Shown here piece after piece: positions 9,128 to 16,434 of a stretch of 39,234 nt of DNA. The notes beneath the pieces are model-generated. The model saw only the letters and a program-made list of their open reading frames with translations, was not told where the DNA came from and did no database searches. Position 1 is the stretch's first letter; the number at the start of each line of letters is the position of its first letter. Source of the DNA: Bacteroidota bacterium (GTDB taxonomy: Bacteria; Bacteroidota; Bacteroidia; Bacteroidales; F082); NCBI GenBank assembly GCA_002686705.1, contig NYYH01000075.1:1-39234 (forward strand), in the 5' to 3' direction. The position numbers and the translations under genes are program-made.

Positions 9128-9823
9128 TTATTTCCTTTCAAAGTACTCGTCCTTTAAAATCTTACCATCCTCGATAGTAACTATCCTTGTTGCTTTATCC
9201 ATTACCCTTTGGTCGTGAGTTGCGAAAATAAATGTAGTGTTGAACTTGATATTAATTTGAGACATAAGTTCGAGCAAACTGCTGGTGGCTTTTGAATCTA
9301 AGTTCGCTGTAGGTTCATCGGCTAGGATGAATTCAGGTTTTGATGCAAGGGCCCTTGCTACGGCAACTCTTTGTTGCTGTCCGCCGGACAGTTTTGATGG
9401 TCGACTTTTAACACGGTCACCAATTCCAACTGCATCCAGAAGTTCTTGGGTCCGCTGCTCACGCTCCTTTTTGCGTTTTCCCTGAAGCTGCATTATAAAC
9501 TCAACGTTTTCGCCTGCAGTTAATACAGGTATCAGGTTGTACGATTGGAACACAAATCCTATATTATTCATTCTGAAGTCGATAAGTTTCCGAGAGCTTA
9601 ATTCCCAAATATTTACTCCACCTATTTTAACATCACCTGATGTTGGCCTGTCGAGTCCACCAAGCATATTTAAGAAGGTAGTTTTTCCTGATCCTGATGG
9701 ACCAACTACAGCTGTGAATTCACCTTCTTTAAAATTAATATCAATTCCGTTTACAGCTTTTACTTTTACCTCGCTGCTGTTATAGATCTTTGTAAGTCTT
9801 GTTATTTCTATTACGTTGTTCAT
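9128..9823 (-). CDS. ABC transporter ATP-binding protein (LolD/MacB type)
   Basis: A 231-residue nucleotide-binding subunit at the inner membrane. Walker A is GPSGSGKT (41-48), the Q-loop is VFQSYNL (Q93), the signature is LSGGQ (145-149) and Walker B is FILADE (165-170), followed by a D-loop NLDS and the H-loop in FATHD. Length and motif spacing match the LolD/MacB/FtsE group that powers FtsX-type permeases. The permeases lie upstream (10366-12858), separated by the small IVP-like gene. It is very probably the motor for both of them. The transported substrate is unknown; lipoprotein or lipid traffic is the family-based guess. Confidence 0.93.
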   Translation of the reverse strand: MNNVIEITRLTKIYNSSEVKVKAVNGIDINFKEGEFTAVVGPSGSGKTTFLNMLGGLDRPTSGDVKIGGVNIWELSSRKLIDFRMNNIGFVFQSYNLIPVLTAGENVEFIMQLQGKRKKEREQRTQELLDAVGIGDRVKSRPSKLSGGQQQRVAVARALASKPEFILADEPTANLDSKATSSLLELMSQINIKFNTTFIFATHDQRVMDKATRIVTIEDGKILKDEYFERK

Positions 9824-9833
9824 TGTTTTAATA

Positions 9834-9890
9834 TTATACGTTATGTGTTGATATATTGTAAGTTATATGTTATACGTTATATGTTGATAT
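9834..9890. repeat. Degenerate AT-rich direct repeats flanking the IVP-like gene
   Basis: Two 21-nt copies (9834-9854 and 9870-9890) differ at one position and share the core TTATACGTTAT and the ending GTTGATAT, with a 36-nt period. Partial copies continue to about 9900. They fill the gap between the ATPase gene and the four-helix-bundle gene. Similar low-complexity TTAAC/ATAAC-type sequence is found on its other side (10325-10365). Confidence 0.7.
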
Positions 9891-9929
9891 GTTATAGGTT
9901 GCTGCACATGACTATGAATAAAATCGTTA

Positions 9930-10310
9930 TTAATTATTATCATTCTTTTTGGCTTTTTTGAGGTAATTAATATAGCCATTAATTAAACCAATGGATTTAT
10001 TCAACAATTCTATTCCTTTTTTATATTCCTCAATAGATATGTATTGTTCATCTTTTGCAGTAATATATTGATCAATTAGTTCAAATAGTGATCCTCTTGT
10101 GATTCGACAAAACTGAATATTCTCCTGATAGTGAAATCTCCCAAAACCTTCAGCTATATTCTCAGTTATTGATCGTGAAGCTCTCCTCATATTATCAGTT
10201 AAAGCATATTTTTCTTCAATTGGAAATTTTTTAAGAATTATTCTAACATCATTTCTAACTGTTCTGCAAGCTTTCCAACAATCTAATTCTTCAAAACTGA
10301 CTAATTTCAT
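9930..10310 (-). CDS. Four helix bundle protein (23S rRNA intervening-sequence protein family)
   Basis: A 126-residue all-helical protein of the S23/IVP family. The typical elements are an N-terminal FEELDCWKACRTVRNDV and the conserved DNMRRASRSITENIAEGFGR (residues 39-58). Founding members are encoded in intervening sequences of 23S rRNA genes, but most occur as free-standing genes with no proven function. Here it sits between the permease and ATPase genes of an ABC operon, flanked by degenerate repeats, and it has no obvious role in transport. It most probably arrived as a small insertion. The family call is firm; function is unknown. Confidence 0.88.
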   Translation of the reverse strand: MKLVSFEELDCWKACRTVRNDVRIILKKFPIEEKYALTDNMRRASRSITENIAEGFGRFHYQENIQFCRITRGSLFELIDQYITAKDEQYISIEEYKKGIELLNKSIGLINGYINYLKKAKKNDNN

Positions 10311-10365
10311 AATACCTATTGTTCAATAACATTTAACTTATAACCAATAACTATTCACTACTAAA

Positions 10366-11586
10366 TTATTCGATCCTCAATGCATCAGCTGGATCGTTTT
10401 TAAGTGCTTTATAAGCCGGATAAATGGCAGCAATTATTCCGGTTAATATTACTAAGACGGTTACGTTTATAAGCATCTCAGGATCAAGACTTGTGTAGAC
10501 AAATGCATCATAACCAAGCTGTTGATAGCCCTGAGCCCATATACTTAAATCGATAGGATGAGTTTCTCCAAATTTTGCACTAATTGCTCCTATTATAATT
10601 CCAACTATTCCACCTGTTAATGATAGCATGACAGATTCAAAAACTATCATAGAGAATACCTTAATTTTGTTCATCCCAATTGCCATAAGCATCCCTATTT
10701 CTTTAGTGCGCTCCATTACTACCATAAGCATAGTATTTATTATACCAAATAGTAGCGCCATTAGTATTATGATTATAAAAATGTACATATACATATCCAT
10801 TGCCTCAGTAAGGTAATTCATTTCTGGACTAAGCTCTTTCCACGATTTAACATCTAGTTTGTTTCCAGTTACATCTTTTACAGCAGTCAGAACACTTGCC
10901 AGGTTATTATTATCATCAATATTAATTGCAATTTCGTGTGCGCCATCTATAGGGAAGTTTGTAAGTTTCTGAAGGTCAGAAAATCGGACAAAAATATTTG
11001 CCTCATCAAACATATTATTATCTGTTGAATAAATTCCGGCAACTCTGAATGCTCCAGAAGTTATGTTGTTTTCCAAATCCTGGATAGTGAGAATAATTTT
11101 CGATCTTACTTTAACATTGAGTTTTTCAGCAAGCTTTTTTCCAATTACTACAGGATTTCGGGCAATACCTTCAAAGTACTTACCATCTATTAGTTTGCTG
11201 CTAATACTAGTTACAGTTTTTTCATCCTCAGGAAAAATTCCGGAAATCAATACACCTGATGCGGTCTCAGCAGAAGCGGCCATAGACTCAATTGACATTC
11301 TTCGACTTACACCAACTACATTTGGAATCTTTAATATACTGTCATCAATTTCTTCTGCATTACTGATAAAGTTTGCAAAATCAGAAGTTTGCTCGAATCC
11401 AGGATTATGAACCTGAATGTAAGATAATTCTGTCTTTATTACTTTTTGGATCCTTTGATCGGCCATACCCTTAAAAAATGCTCCTGATATAACACCGGCG
11501 AATATGCCTAGTGCAATAGAAAATATTATTACAAGGCTACGCACTTTGTTTCTCCAGATATTCCGCCATGATATTGATAGTAACAT
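10366..11586 (-). CDS. ABC transporter permease, FtsX/MacB-LolE type (copy 2)
   Basis: A 406-residue inner-membrane protein with the FtsX-family layout: one N-terminal membrane helix (about 15-38), a large periplasmic domain of some 220 residues, then three C-terminal helices. The conserved cytoplasmic coupling segment is VVMERTKEIGMLMAIGMNK, and the tail is PAYKALKNDPADALRIE. It is paralogous to the next permease upstream and of identical length, so the two probably form a heterodimer like LolC/LolE. The gap to the upstream permease is 51 nt. Confidence 0.9.
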   Translation of the reverse strand: MLLSISWRNIWRNKVRSLVIIFSIALGIFAGVISGAFFKGMADQRIQKVIKTELSYIQVHNPGFEQTSDFANFISNAEEIDDSILKIPNVVGVSRRMSIESMAASAETASGVLISGIFPEDEKTVTSISSKLIDGKYFEGIARNPVVIGKKLAEKLNVKVRSKIILTIQDLENNITSGAFRVAGIYSTDNNMFDEANIFVRFSDLQKLTNFPIDGAHEIAINIDDNNNLASVLTAVKDVTGNKLDVKSWKELSPEMNYLTEAMDMYMYIFIIIILMALLFGIINTMLMVVMERTKEIGMLMAIGMNKIKVFSMIVFESVMLSLTGGIVGIIIGAISAKFGETHPIDLSIWAQGYQQLGYDAFVYTSLDPEMLINVTVLVILTGIIAAIYPAYKALKNDPADALRIE

Positions 11587-11637
11587 GATATTTTATTATT
11601 TATGATTGATTATTAACTTATGATAATTTACAACAAA

Positions 11638-12858
11638 TCAAGCACGAAGTGCTGAAGTGAGTTTAAGTGTGAATGATTTTATTATTGGATAAATTGAAAT
11701 TGCCATAGTGATGATCAGTACAACAATTGCCTGAACATAATATACATCAGGCTGAATTGAAAAGTACATGAACGGTTCAATTCCCATATCAATCATCGTT
11801 TTTGCTGCATCACCAGTTAAAGGAATTGGATTAAGATAATACCAATAAGTTATCGGTATACTGACTAGTATCCCAGCAGTAGCACCAATTATTCCAATAA
11901 ACAATGTTTCAAAGAACAAAATTGTTCCTAGCCTTGCCCTTTGCATACCAATTGCAATCATCACTCCCAGTTCACGTTTACGTTCACTAACCATCATAAG
12001 AATAGTTCCAAGTATCCCAAATGTGATAATTAAATAAAGTAGTGATTTCATAAATAAACCACCGGCTTTGTCGCCATCAATCATTTGTACAAGTGCTGGT
12101 TGTAATTCCTGCCATGACATAATCATCATTGGTGGTTTAATCTCTTCTTTCAAATGCCTTAATGCAGATGGTAATTGATAATTGTCCTCAACCATAAGCA
12201 CTAAAGAACTTAACCTGTCGGGTGCTGAAAATAATTTCTGACTCGCTTGCAAAGTCATGTAGATAAATTGTTTATTGAGTTCCGGGGAAGGAAATTCAAG
12301 TATACCTGAAACAGGATAAACACCTGCTGCCATTACTCCATGAAATCCTTGCCCGTATAGTACTATTGTATCACCAATACCTATTTTTAAATATTTTGCT
12401 AATTCGATAGCTACCAAAACCCCTTGAACATCGTTATTAAGATAAGAACCCTCTTTTACCCATTTTTTTAAACCTGTTACATTATTTTCACCTTCTGGGT
12501 CAACACCGATTATAACGCTTCCTTTGGTTAGATCGTCAGACGATGCCAATGAAAAATACTCAAGTCTTTTTGTGTATTGTGTTATAGCTTTCTCATTATC
12601 TATTATTGTTATTAATGAGTCGGTTAATACAAATGTGTTGTTAATGGTTTTGTTTTCATGATAGTCTTGGATGAAAATTTGCATGTAACCCGAATAGAAT
12701 TTCACCACATTGCTTATCATGGACTCATAAGAGCCATATTGCATCGATGTCATAAAGGCTGATAACAGCACACCGAAAAAGATGGATCCACTGGTAATTA
12801 CTGTCCTCCAAGGCTTTCGCCAAAGGTTTCTCCACGCTATTATTATATTCTTCATCAT
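11638..12858 (-). CDS. ABC transporter permease, FtsX/MacB-LolE type (copy 1)
   Basis: A 406-residue inner-membrane permease with one N-terminal helix after IAWRNLWRKPWRT, a large periplasmic domain, and three C-terminal helices. The coupling segment is MVSERKRELGVMIAIGMQR. Its ATG overlaps the stop of the LolA-like gene by 4 nt (ATGA), showing translational coupling and a single transcript. Together with the second permease and the LolD-like ATPase it completes an ABC complex of the mechanotransmission (MacB/LolCDE) type. These complexes act on envelope substrates rather than importing solutes. Confidence 0.9.
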   Translation of the reverse strand: MMKNIIIAWRNLWRKPWRTVITSGSIFFGVLLSAFMTSMQYGSYESMISNVVKFYSGYMQIFIQDYHENKTINNTFVLTDSLITIIDNEKAITQYTKRLEYFSLASSDDLTKGSVIIGVDPEGENNVTGLKKWVKEGSYLNNDVQGVLVAIELAKYLKIGIGDTIVLYGQGFHGVMAAGVYPVSGILEFPSPELNKQFIYMTLQASQKLFSAPDRLSSLVLMVEDNYQLPSALRHLKEEIKPPMMIMSWQELQPALVQMIDGDKAGGLFMKSLLYLIITFGILGTILMMVSERKRELGVMIAIGMQRARLGTILFFETLFIGIIGATAGILVSIPITYWYYLNPIPLTGDAAKTMIDMGIEPFMYFSIQPDVYYVQAIVVLIITMAISIYPIIKSFTLKLTSALRA

Positions 12859-13616
12859 CTTACTTTTTTCATATTTTGTTTACTGAAGAAGCTATCATCA
12901 ATTTTGATATTGTACTCAACCTCAAGAATCTCCATTACGGTTTTCTTACCCTCTTCATCGGCTGGTTTCATCTCGAATTTGGTAGGGATAGTTCTGTCGC
13001 CCATCTTTTTTATGTTATAACCATTCTCAATATTTTGCAAATATCCATCCTCATCATAATATTCATTTTTCCAAAGATTGTAGCCATCTTTTGTTATCCA
13101 TGAAATAATCTTTCCCCAAACAACAGGAGCATCGGGATGTGGGATTAATTCAATTTTGTAACAATTAATGTCTCTTATAACTTCTTCTCCCAGAAGTTTG
13201 TGATCGTAATCAACAACAATTGATGACTGTTTTACAAGGTCGTCATTTGTAAAATCTGATCCCATCCATGATTGCATCATCATTGATGGTGGAATTTTAA
13301 TCATACGCGAAATCGTGGGTACATAATTCCACATCTCCTTGCCAACTTTTAAGAAAACCTGACCTTTTTCCTTGGCAGGTTTCGTAATATATATCATGAA
13401 ATTGTCATTGCCTTTCGACCAGTTTTTCATCACAATTGTGCGTTCCCACTTTGGTCTTATGATAGTCATTGACATTATTCCTTTTGAAGAACTACCTCGG
13501 TTTTTCTCATCTGCTTTTCTTATTATTTCCTTAGCAGAAAGTTCTTGTGAATAAGTTTGAGTGTTTCCAAACAGAAATATTATTGATAATATTGATAACG
13601 TTTTTAAGATTCTCAT
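12855..13616 (-). CDS. Outer membrane lipoprotein-sorting protein (LolA-like periplasmic carrier)
   Basis: A 253-residue exported protein with a signal peptide (about 1-24, ending TQTYSQ). The mature chain follows the LolA-like pattern of COG2834: AKEIIRKADEKNRG, MSMTIIRPKWERTIVMKNW, then KEMWNYVPTISRMIKIPPSM and GSDFTNDDL. The half-barrel fold of this family carries acyl chains of lipoproteins or lipids across the periplasm. It starts 15 nt after the tetR stop and is coupled to the permease by a 4-nt overlap. A shuttle between the ABC complex and the outer-membrane protein is the natural reading. The substrate is not known. Confidence 0.85.
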   Translation of the reverse strand: MRILKTLSILSIIFLFGNTQTYSQELSAKEIIRKADEKNRGSSSKGIMSMTIIRPKWERTIVMKNWSKGNDNFMIYITKPAKEKGQVFLKVGKEMWNYVPTISRMIKIPPSMMMQSWMGSDFTNDDLVKQSSIVVDYDHKLLGEEVIRDINCYKIELIPHPDAPVVWGKIISWITKDGYNLWKNEYYDEDGYLQNIENGYNIKKMGDRTIPTKFEMKPADEEGKKTVMEILEVEYNIKIDDSFFSKQNMKKVR

Positions 13617-13631
13617 TGTGGTTGAATTAGA

Positions 13632-14204
13632 TTAAATGAATTTGTTAATTATTATTTTTTTAATGTCTTCAAGTGGGAATGTTTCAGAGTCCATCATATA
13701 GTTCATGGTTACTCCATCTAGTACTGCTCCAAAGAAACGTGCATATGCCATGGGATTTTCAAAACCTTTAGCCTCAAAATACTTTGACATAGTTGTGATA
13801 AGAGGCATTATAATATCCATAAGCTTTTTTTCAACAAGTTTAAGGACATCAGGCTGTGCTACAACAAAGAAATATAGTCTCCAGAATTGTAAATTGTTTT
13901 TTAATATTTCAAAAGTTTCGTTGATAAAGAAAACAAACTCCTCTTCAGTTAATACACCATCTTTATTAGAATCGAATATATCTAGAAATTCGTCAAAACC
14001 ATTATGTATTATTGTAGTTATTAACTCTTCTTTGCTCTCAAAATAGTTGTATATGAGGCCTTTGGAGATTCCTGCATGTATGGCTATCATATTAATTGAC
14101 GTCGATGCAAAACCTTTGTTAGCAAAAAGTTCAAGAGCTGAATCCATTATTTGTTTCTTCTTGGATTCCCTTATTTCTTCGAATTGTTCCTCTGTACGTG
14201 GCAT
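13632..14204 (-). CDS. TetR-family regulator containing an EF-hand calcium loop
   Basis: A 190-residue TetR/AcrR regulator. The DNA-binding domain spans about 15-60, with the helix-turn-helix at 33-55 (STSINMIAIHAGISKGLIYN, then YFESKEEL). The odd feature is residues 78-89, DSNKDGVLTEEE. This matches the canonical 12-residue EF-hand loop: D1, N3, D5, G6, a hydrophobic residue at 8, and E12. It is flanked by helices (FDEFLDIF before, EEFVFFINETF after) with the right hydrophobic spacing. It falls between TetR helices 4 and 5, the region that couples ligand binding to DNA release. The gene heads the ABC/LolA-like operon, and an 18-bp palindrome overlaps its own -7 box, indicating autorepression. 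Confidence 0.93.
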   Translation of the reverse strand: MPRTEEQFEEIRESKKKQIMDSALELFANKGFASTSINMIAIHAGISKGLIYNYFESKEELITTIIHNGFDEFLDIFDSNKDGVLTEEEFVFFINETFEILKNNLQFWRLYFFVVAQPDVLKLVEKKLMDIIMPLITTMSKYFEAKGFENPMAYARFFGAVLDGVTMNYMMDSETFPLEDIKKIIINKFI

Positions 14205-14217
14205 ATTAAATATATTA

Positions 14218-14235
14218 TGACTGAACGGTCGGTCA
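14218..14235. promoter_or_regulatory. TetR-type operator palindrome
   Basis: TGACTGAACGGTCGGTCA is an imperfect 18-bp palindrome of the kind bound by TetR/AcrR regulators, with TGAC/GTCA ends and a CG-containing centre. It lies 14 nt upstream of tetR and overlaps the -7 box at 14234-14241. It is also upstream of the divergent idi gene. Confidence 0.75.
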
Positions 14236-14263
14236 AAAGTAATATTAATATTTTAATTGTCAA
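14234..14263 (-). promoter_or_regulatory. Promoter of the tetR-ABC operon
   Basis: On the minus strand the -7 box TACTTTTG (14234-14241) is preceded by TTG (14261-14263) with 19-nt spacing, a full match to the Bacteroidota consensus. The start point is expected inside or next to the palindrome at 14218-14235, so repressor binding would block it. Confidence 0.7.
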
Positions 14264-14351
14264 GCAATTTTATGTTTTTTTTAGAATTATTTTTTATCTG
14301 CACACCATCTACTGTAATATTTTATTGAATTTTACTAGGTTTGCAAAAAGA

Positions 14352-14882
14352 ATGAGAATGGGTGTTGAATATGTAATATTGGTTACCAAAGATGATAAAC
14401 CTATTGGTACTATGGAGAAGATGATGGCCCACCAAAAAGCCACGTTGCATAGAGCTTTTTCAGTTTTCATATTCAATTCGAAAGGACAACTTTTGATTCA
14501 GCAACGTGCTTCAAATAAGTATCACTCGCCTTTATTATGGACAAATACAGTGTGTTCTCATCCTAGACAAGACGAGAAAACAAAAGATGCTGCACATAGG
14601 AGGCTTGTAGAAGAAATGGGCTTTGATTGTGATTTTGATGAGGCGTTTTCTTTTATTTACAAGGCAGATGTAGGGCAGGGGCTAATTGAACATGAGTTTG
14701 ATCATGTATTTATTGGCGTTTCTGATCAGGAACCATCACCGAATCCTGGTGAAGTGGAAAGTTGGAAATATGCAGACCTTGGCTTTCTTGAAAATGATAT
14801 TAATGAAAATCCACATCTTTATACAATTTGGTTTCAAATTGCACTTGAAGAGGTTCTGGAAAAATTCAAATGGAAAAAGTAA
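14352..14882 (+). CDS. idi: Isopentenyl-diphosphate delta-isomerase, type I
   Basis: Nudix-fold isomerase interconverting IPP and DMAPP for isoprenoid (quinone, undecaprenyl) synthesis. From the ATG at 14352 it is 176 residues, the usual size; an ATG at 14358 is an alternative. The in-frame extension further upstream runs through the tetR promoter and is not credible. Visible active-site features are metal ligands H27 and H33, catalytic Cys in NTVCSHP (C68, H70), EEMGF, and the Glu-rich IEHEFDHVF (E113, H114, E115). TAGGTTTG at 14336-14343 may be its -7 box, which would leave almost no leader. It is divergent from tetR and shares the intergenic region holding the palindrome. Confidence 0.95.
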   Translation: MRMGVEYVILVTKDDKPIGTMEKMMAHQKATLHRAFSVFIFNSKGQLLIQQRASNKYHSPLLWTNTVCSHPRQDEKTKDAAHRRLVEEMGFDCDFDEAFSFIYKADVGQGLIEHEFDHVFIGVSDQEPSPNPGEVESWKYADLGFLENDINENPHLYTIWFQIALEEVLEKFKWKK

Positions 14883-14948
14883 TTATAATATTGTAATAAT
14901 AACTAGGAATAATTAGTAACAAGTTCAGGTAAATTGATAAAAATTATT

Positions 14949-15533
14949 TTAAAAATTGGATTCGAGAAAAGAGAATTCAGAAATTTTCTCAAGTAATTTT
15001 TCAGAATATTTGTGGAGAGAAATATTTAGTATCCTAAGATTCATAATGTCTACATCCACATCTTCAAGATCAAATCCTTTTAATATTAAGGTATGATAGT
15101 GAGTTTGTGTGGAAATATTATCATCGTTGAAAGACAGATCGTTCACAAATGCTTCTTCTTCGAAATCAAAATTAACTGACATAGCTTGAAGGTAAAGACT
15201 TGCTGCAGAAACAAAAGCAGTATTAAATTTTATATCATCAATATACTCTTCTTCTTCAAGTTGAAAATCAACAGAAACTGCCTTTCTATATAAGCATTCT
15301 GGTGTTAAGCAGCCTGAATCAACAGGAATATCATCGATATATTCTTCTTCTTCAAAATCAAATTCAGCCAGTTCTTGATCAGTCACAATGTCTTTATAAA
15401 TTTCCTCTGTATTAAAAGGAATGTCGTTAATATATGATTCTTCATTGAAATTGTACTCTGATGCATTAAGGTTCATAGAAAATAGAATGGCTAGAGTAGC
15501 AAGTGTCGATATAGTTTGTATTAGTGTTTTCAT
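14949..15533 (-). CDS. Exported acidic repeat protein of unknown function
   Basis: A 194-residue protein with a signal peptide (about 1-24, ending LNAS). The mature part is built from four imperfect copies of an acidic motif, roughly [FL]-x-E-E-E-x-[YF]-[IV]-[ND]-D-[IL]-x-[FV]. They lie at residues 27-41, 57-71, 89-103 and 121-135, and a fifth degenerate copy, GFDLEDVDVDI, starts at 153. The period is 30-32 residues. Copies 2 and 3 are also close at the DNA level (15232-15270 and 15328-15360, exactly 96 nt apart), so duplication seems fairly recent. Two Cys (75 and 80) occur only in the second unit. No catalytic motif is seen. Acidic clusters could bind cations, but that is a guess. Confidence 0.8.
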   Translation of the reverse strand: MKTLIQTISTLATLAILFSMNLNASEYNFNEESYINDIPFNTEEIYKDIVTDQELAEFDFEEEEYIDDIPVDSGCLTPECLYRKAVSVDFQLEEEEYIDDIKFNTAFVSAASLYLQAMSVNFDFEEEAFVNDLSFNDDNISTQTHYHTLILKGFDLEDVDVDIMNLRILNISLHKYSEKLLEKISEFSFLESNF

Positions 15534-15577
15534 CTTTTTTTCTTTTAGCCTCTTTTAAATCGAGGATTATTTATTGG

Positions 15578-15585
15578 CAAAAATA
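15578..15585 (-). promoter_or_regulatory. Bacteroidota -7 box for the acidic repeat protein
   Basis: TATTTTTG on the minus strand lies 44 nt before the start at 15533. A TTG at 15601-15603 gives a short 15-nt spacing. The remaining part of the 15534-15802 gap shows no other clear element. Confidence 0.45.
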
Positions 15586-15802
15586 AAGGTAGAAACAGCA
15601 CAAGTAAACCATTATTAGGAGAACGGAGTAGATTTTTCGGTGAATGGAGAATTTTATAAATTGTATATTTGTTAGCAATGAAATTTGGATTCAAAATTGT
15701 TTTGAAATCTTTCCTCATGATTTGAATAGGCGATTTTTGAAGTTGAAAGTTGTTCTGGAACACGAATCAGTTTTGTGTCTTAACAAGAATGCCTTAATAA
15801 AT

Positions 15803-16324
15803 ATGAGAATAACACCTATAATAAGATTCGCTGATATTAAAGATCTATCATCGATTGTAGAAATTTATAACCAAGCGATTAGATCAAATTCAGCTACTGG
15901 TGATATGATTGAATTTACTGTTGCACAAAGAGTTGATTGGTTCAATAGCTTTGATCACGCAAGTTTCCCTATTTATACTGCAGAGTTTAACAATAGAGTT
16001 GTAGGGTACGCTACACTATCACCATACAGGAAAGGCAGGCAAGCAATGAATAAAGTTGCTGAAATTAGTTTCTTTATCGACTATTCATACCATGGATTAG
16101 GAATAGGTTCAGCTCTGGTAAGTTATGCTATTTCTGATTGCGAAAGAATTGGAAAGGAATCATTGCTTGCTATTTTGTTGGATATTAATCCTGAAAGTGT
16201 CAGGCTACTAAAGAAATTTAGTTTTGAAGAATGGGGCTATCTTCCTGATATTATTGACTTTAATGGGCAGAAATGCGGACACCTGATATATGGATTAAAT
16301 TTAAAGAATAGAAAAGATGAATAG
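15803..16324 (+). CDS. GNAT N-acetyltransferase (phosphinothricin acetyltransferase-like)
   Basis: An acetyl-CoA-dependent acyltransferase of 173 residues, similar to the Pat/Bar and L-methionine sulfoximine acetyltransferase group. It starts IIRFADIKDLSSIVEIYNQA and carries the acetyl-CoA pyrophosphate loop in YHGLGIGSAL (H97-L105) and a late NPESVRLLKKFSF helix with GYL after it. The ATG at 15803 is chosen because the 53-codon in-frame upstream extension looks non-coding and overlaps the promoter region of the divergent gene. The natural substrate is probably an amino acid analogue; herbicide resistance should not be read from homology. Confidence 0.88.
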   Translation: MRITPIIRFADIKDLSSIVEIYNQAIRSNSATGDMIEFTVAQRVDWFNSFDHASFPIYTAEFNNRVVGYATLSPYRKGRQAMNKVAEISFFIDYSYHGLGIGSALVSYAISDCERIGKESLLAILLDINPESVRLLKKFSFEEWGYLPDIIDFNGQKCGHLIYGLNLKNRKDE

Positions 16325-16434
16325 ATAATAGCTCTAACGTCAATCACTGATTTAAAAATAACTTACTTACTTTTTCATTAAGATTTTCTCCACGCACTAT
16401 GAATACAATGGTTGCTGGTAAGATGATGAAATAA

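Noticed and set aside
9834..9890. CRISPR-like reading of the direct repeats
   Set aside because: Only two good copies, AT-rich and without spacers of constant length or cas genes nearby.
14151..14351. Longer N-terminus for idi
   Set aside because: The extension would overlap tetR and run through the palindrome and promoter; the family length fits a start at 14352 or 14358.
15545..15763. 72-codon minus-strand open frame between the acidic repeat gene and the GNAT gene
   Set aside because: It covers the -7 box of the repeat gene, has low-complexity Leu/Asn/Pro content and resembles no known protein.
15644..15802. Longer N-terminus for the GNAT acetyltransferase
   Set aside because: The family begins right at the ATG at 15803, and the 53-codon extension looks non-coding.
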